From positions 1 through 48,726 of the forward strand of contig LSSL01002305.1 of assembly GCA_001953115.1 (NCBI GenBank): a DNA stretch of 48,726 nt, given 5' to 3'. Both the position numbers and the translations under genes were made by a program. The notes beneath the pieces are model-generated. The model was not told the origin of the DNA and did no database searches. It worked only from the letters and a program-made list of their open reading frames with translations. This DNA is from Smittium mucronatum (lineage: Eukaryota > Kickxellomycota > Harpellomycetes > Harpellales > Legeriomycetaceae). Shown one piece after another: positions 1 to 11,809 of the stretch (position 1 is its first letter; each line of letters opens with the position of its first letter).

Positions 1-27
1 TTTTTTCCAATTATTTTCCTAAAATTT

Positions 28-760
28 TTAGCAACATGGAACCAGTATTTTTTTTTTTGGATATATTATACCTAATTCATCGAATGCATTTGTTATTTGT
101 TTAGCAGATTCTGATACTAATTTTTTCATGCTCCAAAGTAAATCATAACTTTCCAATTGAATTCTTAAAGTTTGAAGTGTCCACAAACATGAGTCCCTAT
201 CATCTCTACAGAAAATTGAGATTGATATGGGGATGAATTTTTGGTTTTTTTCTGTAATTCCTATAATGGTATCCGGATAATATACTTATATAATTTTGAA
301 TTTAGAGTCTATATGTAGACTATAGGACTTTGATAAACAATTTAAATGATTTATTGAAGTTATTAATTATCTTATATTTTTTACATCGCTAGAATAGTCA
401 AAAATATAGGGTGATTATAGCCCCACTATCTACAGTATTTTTCGCAGTTTTCTTCGAATTTTTTATTTTTAACTAATATAGCATTAACCTAATTATTTTT
501 ATTTCCAAAATTATTCAAAAACTTTCGAATTTTCTTTTAATCACACTAGATTTTACCCCAAGAATATAAAGATCCAAAATATCTTTTTTAAAATCAGGAT
601 TAGAGTCTCTGCGACAATAGTGGTGATTTTAACTTACTATGTATTTTTTAATTCTTCCTTAGTCAAACCTATCAACTCTCGCTTTGAAAAATCACTTAAT
701 AATTTTAGAGTTGTAGCACTGGTAAAAAGTTGAATAGTATTTTTTTTATTTCTTGGAATA
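28..760 (-). pseudogene. Decayed Mutator-like (MULE) transposase fragment
   Basis: Reading the minus strand from about 760 down to 28 gives fragments of one protein broken by stops and frame changes. The best stretch, about 280 to 28, is open for some 80 codons. Its order fits a MULE DDE domain: an IDSKFK segment near 309 (first Asp in the D-[SA]-T-[YF]-K position), then GITEKNQKF, then a W-containing helix, then VSESAKQITNAFDEL near 118-75 (second acidic site, here Glu), and finally LVPCC just before a TAA where MULEs have a C-x-x-H. Upstream fragments around 540-620 and 650-750 are also rich in charged residues. This is recognised by motif layout only. The C-terminal part would lie beyond the left edge. 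Several stops make it non-functional. Confidence 0.55.
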
Positions 761-3439
761 TTCGACCCTCAAAAATTGTTTTTTATTTTCATATACCTCA
801 TTTTCGACCAAATTCCACCCAGTAATTTTAAAATTGCTAATAAAAATAGTTTTCTGGTTAAATAAAAAGGTGTTTTATGGAGTAAAATCTTAAAATTTTG
901 TAAACTGTTACTATTTAATTATAATAATAGTTTCATAATTTCATAATTTCATATTTTTATTATTAATTATTTTTATATTAAAAAATAATTTCTTTTTTTT
1001 TTTGTAAATTTAATAATTTTTTACAATTGTATTTTCTTTTTCGGGGTTTTCTTCTTGGTCCTTAACTAAATCTTCTATTTACTTTAGTAGATTTTAATTA
1101 ATTCCGCATTTATTGGATGGAATTTGCGTAAGTATTTACTCAAGTCCATTTGGTTGGATAAAATTGCATTTATTTATAAAAATTCTCATTTAAATGAAAC
1201 GCTTTCCAAAAACCATTATAGTAATATTAAAATTTTTACGAACTTTGTTATCGATACATATTAAATATTAAATCTAAATATACATGTCATAAAGATTATA
1301 AATCTTTTATTGGAAAAGAATGTGCATAATAAACAAAAAAATATTTAAAAAATCTTCAAATATGTTGAAAAATTACCCAAAATAAAACAAATCGCATTTC
1401 AACCAATAAATAATGAAGCTTTTTAATTTAAATTTATATAATAACAGACCCGATATTTTTAATAATAAAAGATCTGTAATGGGTTTTAAAAAAAAATTCT
1501 TTTATTATTAATATTGAACTAAAAAAATTTTAAACATTTTTATTTATAATTATCCTTAAAATATATGTTTTTTAAAAAATAAAGTAATAAAAATGATCTT
1601 AAGCCTGTATATTATAGTGAAAATTCAAACTTCCTCTCTCTTATATAATTAAATGTGTTTTAGTTGTCAATAAACTGCTACTGAACGTAACTATTTGACC
1701 CAATTAAGAAAAACATACAATTGCCACCCTTTGGTAATTGTATAAGGATGGGCTAAATATTTTTCCAGGAGTTTAAATCAAGACTATTGGTGTTATAGAT
1801 ATTTCTGAAAATAAATTAATTAATAATGTGGTAACAAGAGAATAAAATCGTTTAGAAAAAAGTTACTAGTAACTTATCTGAAAGGAAAATGGCTGCCTTG
1901 ATTAATCTTATTCTTTTATAGGAAAAACATATGCAATTTAATTGAATTGGTTATAATAATTAGCCCCTTTTTTACAAGGATCAATAGTAATTTTATGGAC
2001 TAAAAATCCATTTATTTTTTTATGAAATTGGAAATGACTAGCTATTTAAAAAACTCGTCGATGAGAATTTTACTAATTTTTTTAAAAAAAAAAATTGCTG
2101 AAAATTTTCGTTTTTGACTCCCAAAATAAAGGACTTTTTACACTAAAATATATAACCTGAAATTATTTGAATTTAAATTATCACATTGGCACATCTTTGA
2201 CTTCAAAATTATCAGTTAATTATTTTTTTATTTTGTATATACTGTACATTAAACCCTTTTCATAAAAACATAATATATACGCTTTAATAAACTAACGCTT
2301 AATACTTAGCAAATCCTTAAAGTACCTCTATTGTTAAATTTATTTCCTATTCAAATCTAAATTCAGTATTTTTATTTTTAAAAGGATGGTTTTTATTTTT
2401 CGGTGACTATGCCAACAAAGATTAAAAGTATTTATGGAAAAAATACGAACTCTTACACAAGCTATCTTTTTTAACAAATGGAAAATTTTAAATATTGAGT
2501 TTTCGTATAAAAAGCATAATATGATTTTTAATTTGAAGGTTATTTTTATACAATAGCTAAAGAGAAAAAGTTGCTTAAAATTCCAAAAAAAATTAGTGAG
2601 ATGAAAAAAAATTAGCAAAATTTAAAAAGGATTTAAATGCGTTTCAAAAAAAAAGCTCCACAAATATATATTATTATAAATAAGATTTTAAAAATATATT
2701 ATCTTTAGGGACCAGTGTTAAAGCAATTAAAAAGATTGAATTAAGAAATCAATTATCGATGTCAGAAAACGATAAAAAGAATAATAATAATAATTTTAAA
2801 GCAAGATTTATGTATATATATATATGATAATAATTGAAATATTTTCATAATTAACTAGGTGTATCAAATATAATAAAGAAGTGATATATGAGTAACTATT
2901 CATGTATTTTTTTTTATGTAAATAAATTTATGTTTTTATGTGTAAAAGTTTATGCGTCTATGTGTAATTATATTTTTTCTCCTGGATTTAAATTAGCATC
3001 AGATTTTTTTTTCTTTTATTAATTAATACACCCAAATCCATAATAGGATAAACTAACATATCCTTGTTATTTATTTAAATAAATATAAAATTCAATAATC
3101 TTTGTATTTTTTATATTATAGCTAGTATTTTATTAAAATATTTTTTTAGTAAAATAAAATATATCACTATTAATGATTATGAATTTTTAATAATTTTACT
3201 TTAATTAAATTACGAAAGAACTGATTTAATAATAAATAAATATTTCATTTGCTCAGGGAATATTTTTTGAAATCATCTTAGGTTTTCCTCTACTACACTT
3301 TGGTTTTAAAAAAACATATTAAAATTTACGAAAGATAGCTTTTTAAAAAAAAATACTGGGAAGCATGTTTACACTTTCAGTGCTTCAAGTAATATAAAAA
3401 ACCTTAATATTTCCCATCAATATTTATTTGCCATTAATT
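761..3439. other. AT-rich intergenic stretch, no gene seen
   Basis: This stretch is long runs of A and T with only short chance open frames; the 92-codon minus-strand frame at 2340-2618 is all Phe, Leu, Ile and Lys and looks like a composition artefact. There is a threefold TTTCATAA-type repeat at 931-952 and an AAT run near 2785. I see no RNA gene. Confidence 0.5.
931..952. repeat. Short tandem repeat, TTTCATAA type, about 3 units
   Basis: Three near-identical eight-base units lie in tandem within AT-rich intergenic DNA. It is a simple repeat with no evident function. Confidence 0.7.
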
Positions 3440-5643
3440 TCCAATTTGATATCCCGATTTTGCGATCAGTTAGCCTCCTCCATGAACGGCGAATTATTCA
3501 ATTCTTTCTCTAGGCAAACAAGGATGAAATTTCCATCCTGTTATTCCTCAAAAAATATAATATAATTTTCCTCACGATCATTCCAAACATTATTCATGTA
3601 AATTTCTGTATCACATCCCATAAGATTGTGTGTGACATATACTGGCTTTGTGAAATTAAAATTTACATCTAAATAATCTAATATTCCATCTTATTTTAAT
3701 AAATCTCTTTATTTGCACTTTTTCCATTTTAGATACCTGCTTTTTATTTTAAGATTGAATCTTTCTAAAGAATTTTTTCTACTAGGCAAAAATAAATATG
3801 CACCCTCATACATATCTAAATTTTTATTTATGGAATTATTTTCAAACTTAATACCTGTGTTATTCATATCATAGAACTCAGAATACTCCTTTTTTGTGTT
3901 TGAAATAAGTATTCAAAATATTTTTGGGAATTTAGCATCTGTAGAAAGTTTACAACACTATGAATGCTTTTCTTAAATTTTCGGGGAAAGATTTGAAGAT
4001 TTTTTGAATGTTAACGTAAAATATACACTAAATTTAATAATTTTTATATTTTGATTAAGCATAAATAATGGACTTGTTATTTAAGGAGCCAAGTCCGATA
4101 TGAAGTATTTAGGGTAAAAAAATAAAACTAAAAGCGGTGATAATTCTTTAATTGCACCAAAAATCCAAAAGTGACGTTTTTTATCTTTAATTTGGAATAT
4201 AGCTATCTCTACTAGCCAGAGCTTATATATTAAATCCACGTACATTCAATCACAATAGAATATCACATAGTCCCCGTGTGGCATTGGTGTGGAGATTTTT
4301 GGATTTGCAAGAATTTTCATTAAGATTATTTGAAATTGATAAAATTTTTACTACATCTTAAAATTTTTTAAAATAAAAATAAAAAAGATAAAAGTAAAAA
4401 TTAAAAATTTCTCGACAAGTTAAAAAATACCTTTTTTATATCGTAAAAGCTTATACAAAATGCACCTTTCTCATATTGCATACTTTTTATGAGCACATCT
4501 AAATCTTAACATTTGTTTTGCTTTGTGATTTGCACCTTTCCCTCTTTGTTTATTTAAAAAAATATCATATATCTTCTTAGGGGATAGTTCAAGTCCTTCT
4601 GTTTTCAGACTTTTCTTTAAAACAAATTGTCTTGTGAAATTATTTTTACAAAAGTCTAAAAAAAATTCTTATAACCAAGTGCCGGTCTTATCTTTCTACA
4701 ATATTCAGAGTGCTTATTTGCGCCGTAATAAACTTGTGTTTTATCATTTGGTACAGCAAACCTTATTCTCTCAGTGCAATCCGCCTTGGACCAATTTATA
4801 CAGTATTATGTATTACGAAAGCGGTCTTTAAGAGTCCTGTTAGATACTATTTTCCACTTACCAAGAAAAACTTCCAACCTAGATATTTGAAAAATATCAA
4901 TAGATTTTTAATATACTTTCATTCTTGTTAATTTTTACATGAATAAAATAGCTCTTTGTTTAAAATTATGATATAAATGATGCAAATTAGTATGGACTGA
5001 TAAGTTATCATTGTAATAGTATATATCTTGAAATTTAATTGACGTAAATAAAAATGTTAAATAATAAGAGGGTTTTTTTTTGTTTATTGGAACGTAGTAA
5101 CTAAAAATCCCTATTTGTCAAAAAATAAAAATTGTGTATGAGTCAAATTTTTGTTTATAGTAGCCTAATTTTGTGTATAAATACTTTTAACCTTGCCGAA
5201 ATTCCTTGAAAAGGTATAATTCCACAACAATGTGGGCCATTATTGTTATTTTTTTTTTGTTTAATTTGAAACCTAAATCAATTTTATAAGTTTAACCCTT
5301 TCCGGGTCCAACTTTGCGCCTACGCCTATTTGCGTATATTTGCAACGCTAATTGGATCAAAAATATGAACAGCCCAATGTTATATAAATAAAATTAAACT
5401 ATTAATAACATTGAGAAAAAAGTGAAAGATATTTTATGCACCATTACCCCTGAAAGGGATAAAAACACAATTTGATTCAAATCTGCGTTTAGATAAAAAT
5501 GATCTATAACAATAAAATGTTAATTTGCTTAATTTGATTCGATTATATTTATTAGCATAGAATCTTATCATATTATCCAATAAAAATGGAAAATCATAAA
5601 AGTCCTTAGAGGTTTCCGACATTTTGCCAATAGAGGATTCCAC
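3440..5643 (-). pseudogene. Decayed coding region of unknown family, probably an old mobile element
   Basis: The minus strand carries a series of coding-like patches. From 5643 to 5434 a 70-codon open frame ends in IPFRGNGA. From 5240 to 4656 one frame runs 194 codons with only five internal stops, although about 17 would be expected by chance at roughly 75% A+T; it includes SRLEVFLGKWKIVSNRTLKD and VYYGANKHSEYCRKIRP. From about 4610 to 4470 another frame reads EGLELSPKKIYDIFLNKQRG. From about 4290 to 3980 there is DKKRHFWIFGAIKEL. From about 3910 to 3440 there is KPVYVTHNLMGCDTEIYMNN. The amino-acid mix is protein-like, unlike the plus-strand shadow frames at 4634-4931. I do not recognise the family. 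All patches are on one strand and in plausible order, so one large decayed gene or element is the simplest reading. Confidence 0.45.
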
Positions 5644-6505
5644 TTTTAATTTTATTTACAAATTGACCAATAATTTTACACATAAATTTTTTTAAATAAC
5701 CAACAAAGAAAGTAGTAGAATTTTAATAGGAAAGTGTTTGCTCTCAAGTAGAATCTCTTGTACACATTCAGTTATTTGATGGCTTTCTAAAGATCCAACT
5801 ATGGGCGGTTAATTATTAGCAAATTGAATTTCCTGAATTTTTTGGATCTTGGAAGGGTTAAATTTCCTTTGGATCAAAAATCATTGGAGCTTTAATTTCC
5901 ATTAAAAATTACTCGAAAAATAGTATGCTTTTCTACAATTAGACAGATTTATTAGCGAATTGATATCTTTATTGTTTTCCGAATACAGAAAAATATCATT
6001 TCTATTTTTAGAACAAACAATGTTTACAAATTTTAAATATTTAAATATGTTAGATCGGTAGAGTGTAGATATTGGACTGAACTTGGATCAATTATAGTCC
6101 AAAGTAACTGTATAAATTGGCCAATTTCTTTTGTGGAAAAACAGAGTCTTAATGCTAACTCGTTGCAATTTCATATTCGCAACTTAGCTCTCATATCATG
6201 GGATTAGGCATTTGAACTAATCGAGATCTTTAGACGACTCGAACAAACAAATGGTATACGAGAAGCTAATGGCCTCTAGCTTCAGATGGTTTTAAAATCA
6301 CCAGTTTTATTGATCTATGATTATTAATATGGTTTTATTTTTATTTTTTATAAGGTCGAGGCAATAAATTCCTTTGAAGAAAGCGTGATAAGCTTTAACT
6401 TTCTTAAAAAATTAACAGTTTTTCTTTAAACAAACTTCAAAGCAATAATATATTAAATTGTTGAATTTTGTGCGGGTTTGTTATATAAAATTGGAATAGC
6501 TCAGC
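5644..6505. other. Intergenic region upstream of SWF1, no gene seen
   Basis: This 860-base gap lies between the decayed region and the SWF1 start. G+C is somewhat higher around 6120-6300, with no open frame of note. I see no tRNA box A/box B pair. It presumably holds the SWF1 promoter. Confidence 0.4.
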
Positions 6506-8269
6506 ATGGCTTCCTTGGTAAGTTCATCCAAATTGATTTTATCTAAATTGAGATTTTTACTATGATATTAAAATGGGAATCTAAAAATGCGTTTTTATAT
6601 TTTACCTAAGTTATGCATTAAAATATTTTCATAAGATTTAAACTTGCATTTAAAATGCTATTTTATTTATTGTAGGATTTATTTGGTGTGTTTGGGCTAA
6701 TAGGGTTGGGGGCTATACTACTAACTTTACCTATAATAGTATTTGGAAAAAATACATACTTTAGGTAATCCGTTCTTTTAGATCAGGATAATAGGCTATA
6801 TAAAAGTTCTTTCTGCTCCGATTTATTAAATATATAATAAACACAGCGTTTATAATCTCTATTTACTTTTTTTAGAGGAACAAAATTGGAAATTGTATAT
6901 GAACACGTCACCTCCGCATTGGAAGCTTTATTGTAAGTAAGAATTTTCATTCTTCAAATTTGTACTCATCAAGTTCATATTTATTTATTGGTTGTAGGTA
7001 TCCGTTTGCATATATATTAAGTGTGCTGAACGGTAAAAGTGGAAGTGTTCAAACAAGAGGAATCCATTTTCAGGTTCCATTTTATTTATCTCTATTATTA
7101 ATGAAATTTCTACTGATGCTAAAAGATATCTTATAAAATAGGTTATATTTTCTTTCTTATATCTTCTGGGAGCATATCTATTCTATAAGACCACAATCCC
7201 AAAGATGATATATTACAGATTTAGTCAGAATCATGTTTATTTTTCATACTTTATTCCAGTTTTTACTTTTGGGACTTACATATATTCAAATTTACGAAAC
7301 CCGGCAAAAGTTACCAAGAGAAACGTAGATTATTTGACAAAAATGTTTAAATACGACGGAATATACTATAACAAGAGTGTTTGTAGAACATGTAAAACAA
7401 TAAAGTAAGATCCTTGGAATTATATTAAAACTTTAAAGTTTGCGATTATTGAAATTGGTTTGTTTTTTCTCTAAATTAAACAACAAAGACCAGCTAGATC
7501 TAAGCATTGTGGATCATGCGGAGTTTGTATTCCAATGTATGACCATCATTGCGTATGGACAAACAAATGCATTAGTTTTGGGAACTACTATTCTTTCATG
7601 GTATTTCTATCATCGTTTCTCTTTACCTGTGCATACTCTTCTTGGATATGCTTTTTGATTCAGGATAAAGAATACAAGTCATATGCTAGACAAAATTTCA
7701 GAACCTCAAGTGGAAGGGGTCTTCCTTTACTTCAATATCTACTCAAACACCTTGTAATTATTAATCCATAAACCCTTATATTTTTAAATTTGAAAAAAAA
7801 GAGAAAGAAATGATTTTTATTTTTGTTTTCACAATTTATTCATTAGGATTATTTTTACGAGGGAAAATCCGTGATTATCTTGCTCATTATGGTTTCGGGA
7901 CTGGTCCCAACACTTCTTTTTTACCAACTTTACCAAAGCTTGCTACTATATAAAGGCTATACAGTTAACGAGTCTTACAAAAGAAAGCTTTTGTTCGACG
8001 CAGAGGAGCTAAAGCTACTATATGTGCTAAAGGATTTCCATGTTGACCAAGAGGTGGTCGTTGAGGACGATGCCAAACCGCCATATGTAATTCTGAAAGA
8101 GGGTCAAGATTTAACAGGGAAAAATATCGTGGACAAGGATGGGGACATAGTTGACCTTACAAAGTACAGACCGGCTAACGAAGAGGAAATAAGAATTCCA
8201 TATCGGAAAGGAGCACTCAATAATTTGTTCATGTTTTGTTTACAAGATAAATCTAAAGTTTTCAATTGA
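6506..8269 (+). CDS. SWF1: Swf1-type DHHC protein S-palmitoyltransferase (7 exons)
   Basis: This is a membrane enzyme of the ER/Golgi that attaches palmitate to cysteines next to transmembrane segments, including SNAREs. Exons are 6506-6517, 6676-6764, 6876-6932, 6998-7073, 7142-7404, 7489-7753 and 7847-8269; all junctions are GT-AG, keep frame, and give 394 residues. Membrane segments are visible near residues 5-27, 79-97, 108-127, 202-223 and 263-288. The Cys-rich domain starts with C159 and C162, continues KPARSKHC (166-173), and holds the catalytic DHHC at 184-187, followed by a GNY motif. A TTxE-like TVNE lies at 293-296. The C-terminal ...YRKGALNNL ending resembles yeast Swf1, which favours this subfamily over Pfa3/Pfa4. 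The first exon is only 12 bases; its ATG is followed by a consensus GTAAGT donor. PEX12 follows on the same strand 426 bases later. Confidence 0.92.
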
Positions 8270-8507
8270 TATTTAGAGTATATATTTTGAGTTGTTGATT
8301 AGGTAATAATTATTCAGAACATATAACTTATTGGCTTGATTCTAAGTCTATCAAAAGAAGCTTAACTTGTGGTTGGATAATGGACTGTTGGGTTGATTTG
8401 TGATTTGATGTTTTAGTGAAGCGGGGGTGAAGAGGAAATGATTGGGTAGATTCTTTGCTCCCTCGTTTCTATTTAGATCTTAGCCTCCAGTCTACATTTG
8501 TTAAGTA

Positions 8508-8526
8508 GGGGAGGGGGGGAGGGGGG
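8508..8526 (+). other. G-rich homopurine tract upstream of PEX12
   Basis: The tract is runs of four, seven and six G separated by single A. It lies about 170 bases before the PEX12 start codon in an otherwise AT-rich gap. It could fold as a G-quadruplex or act as a promoter poly(dG) element; the sequence alone does not decide. Confidence 0.5.
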
Positions 8527-8695
8527 TTATCAATGGAAAACAATACCCAATTGAAACCATCAGGTCAGCAATATTATTTGATCAAAAAATAAATTACATT
8601 TTAGAATATCACAGGCAAATAATTGAAACGTAAAGATCATTTCTCTTTAATTTATTGTATTAATTTGAACGTTCAACAAAAAATATTCGACGAGA

Positions 8696-10280
8696 ATGGA
8701 GTTTATGAGTGATTTAGGAGGGGGAGGAGATCAGGGAAAGGCCTCAATCTTTGAAATATCAGCGCAATCAAAGCTAAATGATTTATTGGAGCCTGCTATC
8801 AGATACATAACATCAGTAAAGCATAATTTTCAAGACATTTCATTTCTACTACCGACTTCTGTACTCTAACCAGTGTTTATATTGATTTTTTTTTCATTAT
8901 CTAGTATTTCGCTCACAGATATCCTCGGTACTTGATTCGGATCTTGAATTGGCACGAAGAAGTTTTCGGTTTTCTAATGTATTATGTGGAGTTACATTAT
9001 TTGAAAAATTATGGGGGTAGTTTTTCGGAGCATTTCTTTGGCATCAAGAGGGAACGGACTCATTCAAATCGAGGCTTATATGCTCTTACAAAAAAAGATA
9101 CTGTAGTTTCAGCTCTTTTACAGGTATTTAATTATTTTTTTTAAAAAATCTTTATAATTCTACTCTTTTATTTTTAATAAAAATAAGAAAATGGGTTTTT
9201 TAATTCTACCAAATCTGTTTTTTTTTATATCCTTTAGGTATTGATTCCCATAGCCTCAAAAAGATTAAATCAATATTACGACAAAGTGGGTGTATTACCA
9301 AACAGAGGTGAAATGCTGAGGGCAAACGTTCCTGAAAAGGAAAATCAAAGTAAAATAGAAAAAATAAAAGTAAGTATTATTTTTATTAATTTTTGAAAAA
9401 AATCGATTTTTTGTTAACTTTTTTTACCGGGTAATTTTTAACATTTAAATAATATGTTTATTAGATCCAACTCAGGAATATTTTTGTGAAATTATACCCA
9501 AAAATATATTTCGCCGCAAACGCATCCAATCTGTTGTATTTTATTGCTTATATGTTTGATAAAACCGAGTACCCATCGCTTTTGATGCACATCCTTGGAC
9601 TAAAATATCGGCGATTAACGTCATCTGATTATGTAATTTTTTTACTTTTGTGTCGGTATTTATTATACCGATATTTTTTTTATATTAATATTTTATGAAA
9701 TGATTTATTAATTTTAGAGGCAAATAGCAAGAAATCTGTCTCAAGAATCCAGTTTTGGGAGAGAATACAATGGAACAACAATAAGATACGTCAGAAATAA
9801 AGTTTCCAGCTCAGCTTCTATGTTATTTGATGGGATAAAATTCATTCTCCCAATGTCTATTTTCTTTTATAAATTCTTGGACTGGTGGTACAAATCTGAA
9901 CTGTATAAAAATTCATTTAATGAAGTTATCTTACCTCCTCCACCTGTAAACATGGTAATAATATGAAGACTTTTTTACCTGCTTTTTTTTGTGTTTTTTT
10001 AATATTTTTTCAACAAAATTTAAAACAAATATTATGATATATATGTAAAACTTGATTTATCATTTTTAAATAGCCCAATCCAGAGGGGCTAAATTTGCCA
10101 TCTGATTTAAATATATGCCCAATATGTCTTAAAATCAGAACAAATCCAGCCACTATACAATCGGGATATTTGTTTTGTTACCCATGCATATATAAACATT
10201 TGACAGAGAATCGAACATGCCCTGTGACGCTGAAGCCGGCATCAATTAGAGAAATAGTCAAAATATATTCCAACACATAA
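8696..10280 (+). CDS. PEX12: Peroxin-12, peroxisomal RING E3 ligase subunit (6 exons)
   Basis: Pex12 forms the peroxisomal membrane ubiquitin-ligase complex with Pex2 and Pex10, which ubiquitinates the import receptor Pex5 for recycling. Exons are 8696-8815, 8905-9123, 9238-9369, 9465-9632, 9718-9954 and 10074-10280; all introns are phase 0 with GT-AG ends. The product has 360 residues, about the usual family length. The N-terminal Pex2/Pex12 domain begins with SIFEISAQSKLNDLLEPAIR and includes a SFSEHFFGIKR segment. The FLDWWY segment and the proline run PPPPVN precede the C-terminal RING. That RING has C307, C310, C327, C330 and C341, with CPVT (T344) where a classical RING has its last Cys; this one-zinc form is normal for Pex12. 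An alternative start at the in-frame ATG 8705 would remove three residues. The gene converges on the LITAF-domain gene with only 60 bases between stop codons. Confidence 0.95.
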
Positions 10281-10340
10281 AGAATTGATAGAATATTTTA
10301 CATTTTTTATTTTGACGCTAATAAAGATCTAAAAAGAAGT

Positions 10341-11681
10341 TTAACTCTGTGGAGAGGTGATTGCAATGACAGATGAACAGTTGGGGCAAGTATGCACTCT
10401 ATCAAGGCAAACGGGGGAGCATAAAGGAACCCAAAATAGCGGCCAGAAGATCAAGCATGTAAGTAAAGAGCAAAGAGTGGCTTGAGTTCCTATTTAAATA
10501 CATATTAGGAGTCAAACAAACAATCAAATTTTATAAATTAGTTTTTATAGGTGTAAGAAAATAAACATTTTTTAGTTTGTTAATATTTCTAAATTTTTTG
10601 TGAAAATTGGAGGGGGGAGGTGCGAGGTATATTAAAAAGAAAGTCAAGCCTAATTAGGAAAAGGAGGTAATAAACTCCACTGCATTCCACTATATCCAAG
10701 CGAGGAAATGGTATATGGTAAGATTACAGAATACATTTAAAAGGAAAGATAAATGATGGTTTAAAAGGGAAGGGAGGGGGGAGGAGTGGCTATTTATGAA
10801 CAGAAATAGAAATAGAAATAGAAATTACCAGGATATAGCTCAACGGATGTTGATATCGGTATATTGCAGTAAGGGCAAACCATTCTAATTGGGTAATTGG
10901 TATCCACGGCAGAAAAGTCGATAATAGGGGTAGCGTAAGGAGTGGGTTGGAAATAGGAGGGAGGAATGGCAATTAGGGTTTGGTTATGGATCTGCTGGGG
11001 CAATGGGGTGTTGTTGGGGATAGGTCTTGGGGTGTATGGAGGAGGGTCACCAGGATGTGTCCAGGTTTGAGAGCTTATCAGGTGTAGAGGTACTTCAGCG
11101 ATCAGTGGAGGGTCGTTAGCAGTCTCTGGTGTGTGGGGAATACGTGGAGCGTTGTTTTGAGATTGGGGTGCATTTTCTTGATGAGGGGCATCAGAGGGTA
11201 AATTGTTTAGAGATCGAGGGGTGTTTGGGATATTCCGAGCGGAACCATTATTTTGTAAAGGGGTGGAGTGCTGAGGATGGGTTTGAGGGTCAGTATTAGG
11301 ATCAGGAACAGGGACAAGTCCTTTATTAGCATTATTAATAGTTGCGGTATAAACAATGATTTTTTTGATAAATGCGGGTTCAGGGAGTTTAGGTACAGAA
11401 TATATAATGTTATTTTCAGTGAGAGATTTCTCTTTTAGAATCATCGTGTTGAAGTTGTTATCATTATTGTGATATACATTTTGGGTTAATATGGAGTCGC
11501 GGGAACAGCTAGACAAAACGAGACTTTTGGGAGAAGAAATGTTGGGAGAAAAAAGTTTAATTTCTTTAATTCCATTAGGGGAGTTTATAGTGACGATACT
11601 TTCTAGAGAAACATGTTTTTCTTGGTTGATAGGAATGGAATGAGGTGGGGGTGCTTTTTCGGCGTTGGCATTTTGGCGCAT
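10341..11681 (-). CDS. LITAF-domain membrane protein with PPxY motifs (2 exons)
   Basis: Exon 1 is 11681-10829 and exon 2 is 10489-10341, joined in phase 1 across a 339-base GT-AG intron, giving 333 residues. Without splicing the frame runs into a repetitive Phe/Tyr tail and loses half the domain. The last ~70 residues form a LITAF domain: CPYC at 269-272, a hydrophobic stretch at about 289-308 (CSLLTCLIFWPLFWVPLC), and the second metal site HTCPNC at 317-322. LITAF domains insert as a hairpin into the cytosolic face of late endosomes and lysosomes, with zinc bound by the two CxxC knuckles. The ~265-residue N-terminal part is rich in Pro, Asn and Ser and has two PPxY motifs, PPPY (213-216) and PPSY (240-243), the WW-binding motif that recruits NEDD4-type ligases in animal LITAF. 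A role in endosomal sorting is an inference. Confidence 0.86.
10609..10786 (+). other. Two G-rich tracts inside the LITAF-gene intron
   Basis: G-rich tracts at 10609-10620 and 10763-10786 lie within the intron of the minus-strand gene, so its transcript is C-rich there. They resemble the tracts near 8508, 21625 and 46020. Confidence 0.45.
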
Positions 11682-11786
11682 TATGCCTATATCTATATAT
11701 ATATATGATAGCGATAAGGAGAAAAGCTGATAAATAAATCAGTGGATCAGTGGATCATTTGGGTATGAATTATATATAACTACAGG

Positions 11787-11809
11787 TTTTATTTTATTTT
11801 ATTTTATTA
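11787..11809. repeat. TTTTA microsatellite
   Basis: About four and a half units of a five-base AT repeat lie roughly 105 bases upstream of the LITAF-gene start codon. It is a simple repeat. Confidence 0.75.

Noticed and set aside
4634..4931. Two overlapping plus-strand frames of 65 and 73 codons
   Set aside because: The minus-strand frame across the same bases has a far more protein-like composition and continues for 194 codons with few stops, so these are shadows of the decayed minus-strand sequence.
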